Origin: Euperipatoides rowelli
Taxonomy: Eukaryota; Onychophora; Udeonychophora; Euonychophora; Peripatopsidae
DNA: 16,599 nucleotides
NCBI GenBank assembly: GCA_003024985.2
Contig: PXIH01S0000211.1
Direction: 5' to 3' (one strand)
Shown here: positions 1-10,300 of the stretch, one piece after another
How positions within the stretch are numbered: the first letter of the stretch is position 1
Layout of the letters: the number at the start of each line of letters is the position of its first letter
The notes under the pieces: model-generated
The model's input: the letters and a program-made list of their open reading frames with translations, nothing else
Told to the model about the DNA's origin: nothing
The model's database searches: none
Made by a program: the position numbers and the translations under genes

Positions 1-129
1 GTTTTGTTTCCTTTTTATCACATTTGATAAGCTTTTTTTTGGGGGTGAGGGGGGGGGGTTGTGGCATGCCGACAAAAATCTATAAAGTGCCATCTTCGGT
101 ACACATGCCGCCTATTTTCCACCCTTGCC

Positions 130-197
130 ATAGGATATATGTTAAAATCAGCGGGAGATCGACCCGTCAATCTCGATCGACTGTTTGCTCTCCACTG
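130..197 (-). mobile_element. Right end of a truncated hAT-like element
   Basis: Read inward on the minus strand from 197, the sequence begins CAGTGGAGAGCAAACAGTCG and continues through ATCGA-rich sequence. This resembles hAT families whose ends begin CAGxGGxGxxCAAAC followed by TCGATCG motifs. The opposite end and a matching copy of the flanking ACCTATAT (198-205) are not in the window, so the element is truncated or starts to the left. The call rests on terminal resemblance only. Confidence 0.45.
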
Positions 198-293
198 ACC
201 TATATTACAAACAATATAAATTTGGACTTATTTTAATTATAAGTTTTATGTTTTAAACTGATATTAGATACCGTAGTGAGCTTGAGGGGCTCT

Positions 294-310
294 GTTAACC
301 ATTGGTTAAC
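294..310. repeat. Palindrome GTTAACCA-T-TGGTTAAC
   Basis: This perfect 8-base inverted repeat has a single central base, and a related GTTAACCGGTTA half-site follows at about 327-338. It lies between the two hAT-like pieces. No function can be assigned. Confidence 0.7.
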
Positions 311-377
311 TAGCTAGTATTAGCAGTTAACCGGTTAGTGAAATAAATACTTCAACTTTTACCTTCTGCACTTCTAA

Positions 378-400
378 ATCATAATGATTCTCATTATGAT
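378..400. repeat. Perfect 23-base hairpin ATCATAATGA-TTC-TCATTATGAT
   Basis: Ten-base arms at 378-387 and 391-400 pair perfectly around a 3-base loop. The arms are AT-rich and could form a cruciform. No coding or regulatory context is evident. Confidence 0.8.
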
Positions 401-475
401 ATTTGATTTTAAAAGGTCTACAAGAGGAAAAGTTTAAATTTTAGAATGAAGATAAATGAGAATGATATAACGGTA

Positions 476-483
476 CCAGTATC
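476..483 (+). repeat. Left target-site duplication CCAGTATC of the hAT MITE
   Basis: This is identical to 958-965 and directly abuts the CAG terminus of the element. Eight bases is characteristic of hAT-superfamily insertions. Confidence 0.9.
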
Positions 484-957
484 CAGCACTAGAAATTATA
501 ATTTTTTGGTGGTAGCCACCGGACTACCAGTAGCCTGGGTCTGAACATAAAAATATAAGAATTTTTTTTTGTCACAGAATGCAGAAAAATGGTAGGTCTG
601 AGATCCAGACACTAGTACTCTAACACATGGATCTTCAAACGATCAAAAACAATTTTTTTTTTAAATGGCTTATATAGAATTTCTGTACAATCCAAACAGT
701 GCTTGGTCCAGATTAATTTGGTCTAGAGGTGTTTTACTGTATTTATTTATTTATTTAATGGCTTATATAGAATTTCTGTACAATCCAAACAGTGCTTGGT
801 CCAGATTAATTTGGTCTAGAGGTGTTTTACTGTATTTATTTATTTATTTTACATGTTTGCTGGTAGCCTGATGGGCTACCTCTAAACTTGCAAGTAGTAG
901 CCCAACCAATTTATTAGTAGCCTTAGGCTACTGGGCTACCACTAATTTCGAGCTCTG
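484..957. mobile_element. Non-autonomous hAT element (MITE), 474 bp, complete
   Basis: The left end is CAGCACTAGAAATTA. The right end, read inward on the other strand, is CAGAGCTCGAAATTA, matching at 12 of 15 positions. Both flanks carry the identical 8-base sequence CCAGTATC (476-483 and 958-965), the target-site length of hAT transposons. GGTAGCC/GGCTACC motifs cluster just inside both ends, including hairpins at 862-880 and 916-932, as expected for subterminal transposase-binding sites. There is no transposase frame. The interior holds a 93-base tandem duplication. The perfect target duplication suggests a fairly recent insertion. Confidence 0.9.
665..850 (+). repeat. Two-copy 93-bp tandem duplication inside the hAT MITE
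   Basis: Copies at 665-757 and 758-850 start ATGGCTTATATAGAATTTC and are essentially identical, differing only in the last bases after a TATT microsatellite. The unit is 31 codons long, so an open frame runs through both copies, but this follows from the duplication and does not indicate a gene. The TATT run at the junction may have mediated slippage or unequal exchange; an assembly artefact is also possible. Confidence 0.9.
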
Positions 958-965
958 CCAGTATC
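958..965 (+). repeat. Right target-site duplication CCAGTATC of the hAT MITE
   Basis: This is identical to 476-483 and directly follows the terminal CTG of the element. Confidence 0.9.
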
Positions 966-1252
966 ATGTGTGCTCTTTTAACGAAGTAGTGAAATGTTGT
1001 ATAAATGTAGATTTTTAAAAAAGATCATTTGCTTTCTAACTTAGTCATTCTTCTTTGCATATGATGTAAATCAAAGGTCATGAAAGAACTTGTAGATTCA
1101 TTCCCAGATTAAATAACATATTGAATCTTTTAATTACCTTTCTTTGAAAATTAAGAACTATTCAATTGCTTCATTATTTTATATTTCAAGTTCTCGTACA
1201 TTTTTATCAAGATTAAACCATTTCATTTGATTTTATTATTTTTTGTTTTTAG

Positions 1253-1333
1253 CTATCGTCAGGAAGAACCAGCTGAAGTAGCTCAACTTCAATGTGAAAA
1301 ATGGGATCCAATAATAGACTGGATTGAAAAATG
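1253..1333 (+). CDS. ATPAF2: ATPAF2 coding exon (fourth from last)
   Basis: This exon starts after a T-rich acceptor (ttttgtttttag) and opens with the third base of a codon, then reads YRQEEPAEVAQLQCEKWDPI and on to IDWIEK. It ends with TG before the donor gtaaaa, so the codon TGG is split across the intron. It matches the ATP12-family stretch YRxEEPxxLxxLQxxxWDPIxxWxEK, which bridges the N-terminal beta domain and the C-terminal helical domain. An in-frame TAA comes just past the donor, so the exon must be spliced. Confidence 0.93.
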
Positions 1334-4300
1334 GTAAAAAAAAGTAAAATCTTAAGTATTTAATGTACTGTAATTTGAAGTTTCAAAATAAATTAAATAA
1401 TGCAAACATTTATTCATATTTTAAAAAATGTATATTGTATTTGGGCTAAGTATTTGGGTACTCTAGCATCTGGATATATATTTTCCAATGATATGAAAAG
1501 TATGTGGTGGACTCTTAGTGCAGTGGCCACCCAGTCTAAGGACTGATGGACTATATGATGATTATAATATCTAGAATGTAGGAATTTTAAAACATATTGC
1601 AATAATCAGGCTTACAAACAAAATAAAAGGCAGCAGTTACTGTATGTTTAAAAATAGGGAAATAGAAGAACTCTAGCAAGATCTTTTATTACAAGATAAG
1701 ATCAATGATTCTCACCGTTAAATGTTTGAGCACATTATTATAGCTCAATCATCATGTGTAAGCTCTTAACGTTATGTGGAAGATTCGTTCAATATGAATG
1801 AGAGGTGGTGGGAATAATGGTATATTACCCTAAATTATCAAATGCACCTCTAAACTTTAAAAAATGAACAAATGGTACACCCATCAAAAAAAATGAAATC
1901 ATAAAAAAATAATGGCTCTACTGCACAGGTATGCCCTAGACATGTGAAGTATGGATTTTTTTAACCTCCAGTTGCATCAAAGTTAAAAATAGTGACACGT
2001 GCTTATATAAAGCCCTAGACATGCAGAGAGGTTTTTTTTTCAAATCCAATAGACTTTTACCTTACAAAAGGAATGGTTTGAAGGCATACCTGAAGTTACA
2101 AAATAATCAAAGACTAGGTGCGCAGAAGTTTAAATACAGGCCAAAGACTCCATTTTCTGAAAATTTGATAAATCAAAAGTGCAGCCTATTATTTAAAAAA
2201 TTTAAGAAATCAGTGTAGTGCTAGTGCCAAACAAAAGTGTATCACTAAATATTTAAAAAATGACAGTTGTATTAAAGCATGTGCTCCTGGTAAGTGATTT
2301 ACAGTTTATAGATTAGCCTTTACTCTTTACAACATGATTACCCTAAGAAAATAAGTTTTAATTCTTTATTTGTAACATGTTTATCAGTTTTTGCACTTTA
2401 TAATTCATCACTTAGTCTACTAATTTTTTTTCCATATTAGGTATGAAGTGAAAATTAATTCATCTTTTGATATAACAAGCAGTAATATCCCTGTGGAGAC
2501 CAAAGAAATACTCAAAAAACATCTGCTTTCCTATTCTTTCTGGGCTCTAACAGGTTTGAATAATTTTTTGTTTAAAAAATATACAGTACCGGTATATAAT
2601 TGCATCATCTTTGTATTGTATATTTGAAACCTGACATATTAATTCCATATTTGTTCTTAATGGGTAATCTTATCACTGGACACTTTTTTTTTTGCAGTCA
2701 AAATCCTGAAATGCTCACTTTGCATAGTATAGTACATTGCAATTTTTAACGCAAATGAATTTAGTTAGAGTGCCACGTATGCCTGTCTCAACTTTCTGGA
2801 GAAATCCCCAATGGCCATCATCTATGCTCATCCTTCTGCTTTAATACTCCCACTATATTCAAATTAGATACTTTCCCAGTTACTAAAAATTCCCTAGAAA
2901 AATCTGGGTAATGTAGCACCGGATTACTAGTTAGTTCATCATATGTGATAATGCTGGCAAAAAACCTGGCATAAAAATTTCTTTAACATAATAATTTTAT
3001 ATTTTTATCAGCCGGGGTAAAATCGCCTTGTTTAAAATTTGACAAAGGAATTTAACCTCCCTGTGCAGCAGTATGAATTTCTTGATGTTTATTTTATACC
3101 CCTATTCTCAAAGATATAAAATTTATCCAAAATATCAAAATGTTCCTGTATAGTATCTATGAGTGTGTTATATTGAATTTGTGCTGAATTCTACCCCAAT
3201 AGATCATGTAGTACCTCTTCCATGACCATGGCCATCTGGAAATATAATCAAGAGTTGGTAGCTCCCATTGGCATTCTTCGGAAATGAAATTTACCACAGG
3301 GAGTTCTAAACCCAAATCATTGCCTGGTGTCCTTATTTAAACCAATTTGGTGGTACAAACATTCCTTATAAATTGTAGTAAAAATATTTTGACCCACTAA
3401 TTATTATGGATTTCATCCATTCTTGGAATGGGATAATCAAATTTTTTTCATTTATAGCTGTGATCTTTAATCCACCATTTTTTATCTTTTTGACAATCAA
3501 AGGGCTATTCCATTCCTTGAGCTACTCTATCACACCAATTCTTGTATTTATCCAACATTTTTTCAAATCATCCATCATACTATGTGATATCAAGTACTGA
3601 TGCTTATTAATTGACTTATAGTTCCTCAATATTACTTTATGCAAATACCCTTTGAGCTCACCTATCTATCTCATCAAAAGCAAATACATGTATGCTTCTT
3701 TTAAAATGATCTTATTCAAGATATTTAATTGCTCATTATCTATTTTAGCTTCATCACATAACTTTCCCAAAATTCTCTTTTTATTACTGTCAGTCACCTC
3801 ATTATAACTGTCTTCTAGATCAGGAACGGGCGGCTCCGGAGCCAAATGTGGTTGTTGGAAAAAGTGTAGCGCTCTTATTTTGAATAAAAATCTGTTGTGG
3901 CAACCACAAAACCGACCATCGCCATAAAATACTTCAACAAAATATTTTCTAACAGTGAAATTATTATTGAAAAATAATATAATGAATGTGAAAATTTCTT
4001 AACCTCTTTCGTGCAAATGGCTAGAAAAATCGTGCTTAGATCGTCATAAAATGGTAAATTGCAAACAATAATAAGTAGTTTAATAATTAAATGATATTGA
4101 CCTCAGATATGCATAAATTATCTCAAATTTAGCATAATTTTATCAGCTTTCAAACAAGCCTAATCTTATTGCTCTAGGATGTGCCANGAATTTTGATTCA
4201 TTTTATAAAGTTATCTTGTACGATATACTGTATGAGCATACTCTTAAATTAAAAAAAAAAAACTGTCCACATAATTCGCATCTTGAATTATGGTAACGTT

Positions 4301-7300
4301 ATTAAAACTAAACTTTTAAATGGATACAAATATTACGAGTCTTCATCCAGAAAATGTTAAACGTTTTATAGAAATTTAAGGCAATTTAGATTAAGTAAGT
4401 ATNATAATATGTAATGAAAATGTCACAGAAAACCGACTTATGGTCTGCAGTTAGAAAATTAACAATATCTCACCTTTTAAAAGGCAAAACACTTCAATGT
4501 AAACAACTACCGTATAAGAAAATTGAAAAATCAGAAAAACCCGGCAAAGTTTTNAATACGTCGGAGATTACTTGAACATGATTGGATATCTGTGATCATC
4601 CGTGATATCTCGGACATAGAAGAGTTGTGCCCAACTGTCATAGCAATTTTCTTCGTTAGATTTCTTCTCATAAACCAGAGAATACAAATATCTGTGACGT
4701 TTAGGAGGGCTGTTTCAAGTTTGCCCTTCTAATGTGTTTACGCATGCACGGCATAGAAAACAAATTATTTTGTCACTAGTTTTGTCTTGGTGGCATTGGT
4801 TCTATTCTATAGCGTTAAGTGATATTTAAAAATAATATACAGTATATAGCTATTTTTTTTTTTTCGGTTGTAAATCTTAAGAAAATTTCAGTATTTTTTT
4901 TTTTTTTAATCTAACTTTTTATTAAAAATTTCAAATTAATAAAATATATATACAGTATATATTTTCTTTTTTTTTTTTTGTGGGGCTGTGCCCCTTCCCA
5001 CCAGCCACCACTGTAAATAATAATAAAAATATTCAGGCTCTTTCTTTATTCTCCCATTCAAAAAAAAAAAAAAATATTCATTTTGAAAATGATTTTACAA
5101 AAATATTGGTGGGATTATTACAATTCATCTTATGTTTACTTATATCTATTTTTTTTTTACGCCATCAACATTATTCCAGCTTTTCAAAGTCAAGATTTTA
5201 AACATAAAAAAAAATTAAACAATTAAGTTATTGATCTAGTTAGAATACAATTTCTATTCAACTATAATTTGACTTTTTTATTTTTTTAAAATGGGATAAT
5301 AATTCAGCTCATATTTACATTAAAATACTTTTCCATTGCAATTAATTTAACGCTTTAATTATGAAAACTTAATGCGGAAATTTAAAAAAAAGTTGCCGAC
5401 ACTTGCACTGAACAGTCAATTTTGTCTTTGTCATTTATTGGTCTTTCTTATACATGTACATTTTAAGATCATGGAGAAAGAGGAAATATCTATCAGTGAG
5501 TTACAGTACAATTGATGCTAAAAGAAACTAATGAGGATTTTCCATGGTAGTGGCGAGCAAAAGGGGATGAGGCCACTGCTCAAAGCCACATTCATAGAAG
5601 TAAATTTCAAAGCTGTGTTAATAAGCAGTGCATCAATTTGTAATATTACAGACTAAAGTATTCTTCCCATTAACAGTGAACATTTTTTAAAATTGTGTAT
5701 GCAATGATCATAAATTATGGAATTTCCTTAGAAAAACTTGGATTTGGAATTAATAGAAGTCTAAAAACATCAATTTAAAAACATTGGGGTGATTTTTTAT
5801 CATAACTGTTAACAGGGTTCTGCCCTTGGATCCCACAAGAGTAAACACCTCCCCAGATCCCCATCCCATCACTGTTTTCACTCCATCTTGGCCATTGGTT
5901 AAGCAGATAAGCAAATGGACTGTATTCCAATAATTCTGATAAAATGGTTCATATGGAAACAAGATACTGTACATTTGTCCTAGAGTTTATTTTGAACCAA
6001 ACATAGGGAAGTCAAAAATATGGCTAGATATCTAGGTAGCTAACTCAATTGAATATAAAAGTAGTGCAATAAATATTTCTAGTTAATAATACTTGAAAGA
6101 AAATTCATTTGTAGACATCGCCTAGATTGTAGAAACAGACCACTAATTAATGGCCATTCTGAATTTAATTTCGTTAGGGCACTAAAAGTTAGAATATAGT
6201 TTCTGGTTATTCATTTTCAAATATTGGGCGTGGGAGGAAGGTTTTTTTTTTTTTTNGTAAAATTATTAGTTTTCCGAGAAAAAAAAGAAAATGATTGATT
6301 TTCTTTGCAAAGTTTGGAACCTGCTGTCAATGTGTTCAAATTTCGCTGCGAAAAGTAATAAAAATATATTTTTATGGGGGGGGGGGCGGATCATGCTATA
6401 ACTAATTATGATCAATAATTTTAACAATTAATAATAATAATAATAATTAAAATAACTTACCTTGAATGTGGGTACCATAATTATTGACTGATTTAAAATG
6501 GTGGTCTTCAAAATTTAAAATAGACGCTATGCCTAGAATATCATGTAACACGCATTTCTAAAATTTACCTGGATGAGATTTGACATTTTATTTTTAAAAA
6601 TAAAATATAATTTATTTGATGTAGCTTTAATAGCACAAATAAAGATATTCCATCATTAAAATTTTAATATTTCAATATAATTAAATATTTTTAGAAACTC
6701 GCAAATATGTCACGTGATCGATCAGAAATGGCCGTTAGATGTGTTGATGCTTGCTTGATTTAGGCAAAATGGTTGTTTGACAGGGGTACAGATATAGTTG
6801 CCGAAATTCATATTTTCGGTTTTATAAGCGGTAAAAATGAATACAATGTCATTTTTTTTATAAATTTTATGAGCAATCAAAAACTCTCCTCAATTTCTTA
6901 TTTAAATAATAAATCAATTTCTCCTCTTTTTTTACTTACCAAAATCTTTTTTAACATCTGCTTTATTTCAAAGAAACTATTAACATTTCTAATCACTGGA
7001 TTGTTTTCAAATATGAAGTTTTCTCATAATCCATTTTAATAGGCCATTTATTCATATTAGTTATATTTTCTTTAGAATTTAGAAAATTGTTTATATTTTC
7101 TTCTGCCTCTATTGACTGAGTAGGGTCTGATAAACTGTATATAGATGATAACCTACTTTCTCAATAAAGCATTTTACTTTATGCTTTAACATTGTGGAAC
7201 AGCAAAAAGAATGAGACACAGCATTTTTTGTATTAAATGAAAATAAACCAATTTTGTTCACCAGAAGCAGTCTTAATTTAACGTAAAGGAAATGATGCCG

Positions 7301-10300
7301 ATAAGCTCTATTGGAAAGACATTTTTTTCCTTTTTTTTTATGCGTGTTATTACTAACTATTTTATTTTAATTACAGAATTATATATTTTTAGTGAAATTT
7401 AAACCTCATCCCTACCTCTTTAATTTTTTTTTTTAAAAAAGCCAAACTATGTAATAAATAAAAAGAAAATTTATTAATTTTGAAAAAAAAAAAACGACTT
7501 TCAACAAGATTTAATGACCAAATTAAATGCAATAAAAAATTCCAAGGTTATTAACTTAAAAAATATATATATAATTTTTTAAAAAATGTTATCAAGAATA
7601 AGAGGATAGGAAGGGGGAGGAGGGAGGGGTACATTGTAGTCTTTTAAAATTAACCTTATTTTGGCAACATTTCAGTCTGAAAATTCCTTTAGTTAGATAT
7701 TTTGTTTATTATTTTTTAGTATTGTAACCATAAATAAATAAATTACTAATGTAATATTAAAAATGTATTCACAGTTTATTTTTTTAAAATATTCTTTAAA
7801 TTTCCCCATTATATTTTTGTGACTAGAAATACTCTGAAATATATACTGTAATTTGAATGATTTAAGTATAGTGTTAGTCCATTTGTTTATCAATTATTAT
7901 TTTTTTAATTGAATAATTTCTTTTAATCATATTTACAATACCGTATATGAGAAGTCAGAGTTCCAGCTGTATGATTTTTTTTTAGATTTTTCTTCACTAA
8001 AAAACATAATTTCTCCACAAATACAACTTTACTAGAGTTACCAGATTTCAAAAATGTAAACAAGATAAGCCCTCATAGTGGAAATGAATGGTGGGGGACC
8101 TCCAAAACCATGCCATAGGAGGCCTGAGAAAAATGTAATATTTTATAAAAACCGTCCTCTCTCACCACAGTTCAAAAAAATATCTCCTCTTTATTGCAAT
8201 ACAGAAAAATCTAGTTAATTCACACTTTTGAAAGCTTATATACTTTAAGAAAATATTTATTTAATATAAATCAAGAGGAATTTGAATTAAACAAGTTTTA
8301 AAAAAATGATTTTTTTACACCAAAAAGAATTATGTATGAAATGCATGACTCTGTTATAAAGGAGTAGGCCTTATTGTCATGTACAGTATATCATTATTAG
8401 GGCCCGGATAGTTATGTAATAAAAAATAGTGAAATATGTACATAAATATGTGCTAAAAATTGCTTAAATGTGTACTAAAAAGTAAAAAAAATGTGCAAAT
8501 ATGTACAAAAAAAATATCAAATATGTAACTTTTACTAAAATATATTATTAAGGTAGGGCTACAATAAAATGAATAAAAATATGTAATTTNGAACTTTTTT
8601 ATTTTTACAAAAAATAGCATTAAAAACATTTGACGCGGTATAAAAATTTTGATGCGGGTGGTAACCAGAAACTATATTCCAACTTTTAGTGCCCTTAGAC
8701 TTAGAGGATCTTAGTTTAGACAAAATTTTCATAAATTTTATTTAAATATATGTTTCAGTGTATATGTTTTTTTTACATGTTTGGGCTATTTCCTGCTATA
8801 CTGCATATAGTTTATAAAATCTTGTACAGTATCGTAATATTTTTTTTTTTTAACAAAAAATAAAATGGTGGAACAACTTTATCTCGGCATTGATTGGTAC
8901 ATGCTGTATATTCTAAATATGAAATGATGCAATATAAAATTTGATTTCCTATTCAATACTATTTCTAAGTGTTTGTGAATATAATGTATCTGAGACAAGG
9001 GCTATTTTAAAAATCAGAAAATTAACAAAGGTACGACTTCAAATCATAGTTGGCAATGATTTATTTCTAATCTGTAAAAGGCTGTGATAACACACGTTCT
9101 AAATATGGTTAAAGCCATAAGAAATTTGTACTTATCAAACTAATTATCACAAATTTATTATTGTACAGTGCTTTTTCTAAGTAATTTGTCAAGGGTACAG
9201 TATTTGAGAAAAACGTTGTTTTAAAGATCTAAAAATAAAACAATGGTATGAATTTCTTTTGATTAGTAATACATCAATTATTAAGACAAAATAACATAGT
9301 TGAAGTAGGATGATAGGAATTGGCCAATATAATGTACTGTAGATACTTACACTACATTCTAAGGCGCTCATTTCATTTTAGTTATAAATAGTTATTTGGA
9401 GAGGAGGAAGACTGATTATAGTACCGTATTCATTTAAAATGCTTGTTTTATTTGATTCTTTATAAAATTGTTGTACCTTTCCTGTTGATGATAAGGCAAT
9501 CGCTCAGGAAGCCTTAAAAACATCAAATTCCTAAAGAATTATTATCTTTCACTGGAAAAATGATGAAATCAATGTACAGAACAAATGTTTGTGAAAGTTA
9601 ATTTTCAATTTTCCCCCTAAAAGGTCTTTGTAGCTTAAAGTTCATCCACAGTAGCATATTTAGAATTGTTTTTTAATAGGATTATTTCAGATAAAAAAAT
9701 AAACTTCTACTAAAATTTGTCTATATTCAGATATTTAGTAAGAATAATTTCCTTAGAAATAACTACAAATCTAGAAAAATTTGCAACAAAAATAAAAATA
9801 CTAATGTAAATTATTTCACTTTATTTCACATTTTGATGAACAGTATGGTTTTGCAAATATTACTAAAAAACAAAATTGTCATAAATCAGTAAAAATCGGA
9901 ATTAGACTATCTATTTTCTATTTCTGATTGAATATGTTCCATTTCCTCTGTTAATGTTTTGATAAGATGTGTTATTTCCGAAACTCTGTTTCGATTCCTA
10001 ACTATTTCTTCATCTTTGTGAACTCCTTGGAACAGTTTGTCCATCCATGAATTTACTCCACTCACAATACTATCTTCCATTTGGTCAATACGGAGCATGT
10101 GAGTGTCGTGCGAAGCACTAACTACATTCACCACGGAGTCCTTGTCTGTAAAAATCTACAATGAATACAACATCAGAAACATTAAACATTCAAATTCAGC
10201 AACAAATCCACATTATACGTTATCAATGATAGTAATTGGTCAAATTTATAAATCAAAGTTATAATCATTTATACAGCAAAGTTCAAGAAAGCTCACCACA

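Larger units (their letters stand above)
1..1252 (+). other. Upstream ATPAF2 intron segment
   Basis: This is DNA before the first visible ATPAF2 exon, ending in a T-rich acceptor. It contains the hAT pieces and palindromes listed separately. G-runs at 41-58 (G5, then G10 after TGA) could form a quadruplex. The short open frame at 24-236 overlaps the hAT-like terminus and has no recognisable homology. Confidence 0.75.

Noticed and set aside
24-236. Open frame of 70 codons at the left edge
   Set aside because: It overlaps a hAT-like terminus and homopolymer G/T runs. It has no splice context or family motif.
665-871. Open frame with a repeated 31-residue peptide
   Set aside because: The repeat arises because the 93-base tandem unit inside the MITE is a multiple of three. 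It is not evidence of a repeat protein.
4523-4732. Plus-strand open frame of 69 codons in a less A/T-rich patch
   Set aside because: It contains an N and has no family resemblance. The patch is more likely interior sequence of a repeat.
5535-5600. Minus-strand frame containing YECGF, as in mitochondrial ND3
   Set aside because: Only five residues match. The next residues do not follow the ND3 pattern and stops surround it, so a nuclear mitochondrial insertion is not supported.
5750-5974. Minus-strand open frame of 74 codons
   Set aside because: No motif or domain was recognised and there are no convincing splice sites. It looks like chance or an old repeat.
6710-6717. TCACGTGA E-box palindrome
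   Set aside because: An isolated 8-base match in intronic DNA without other promoter features.
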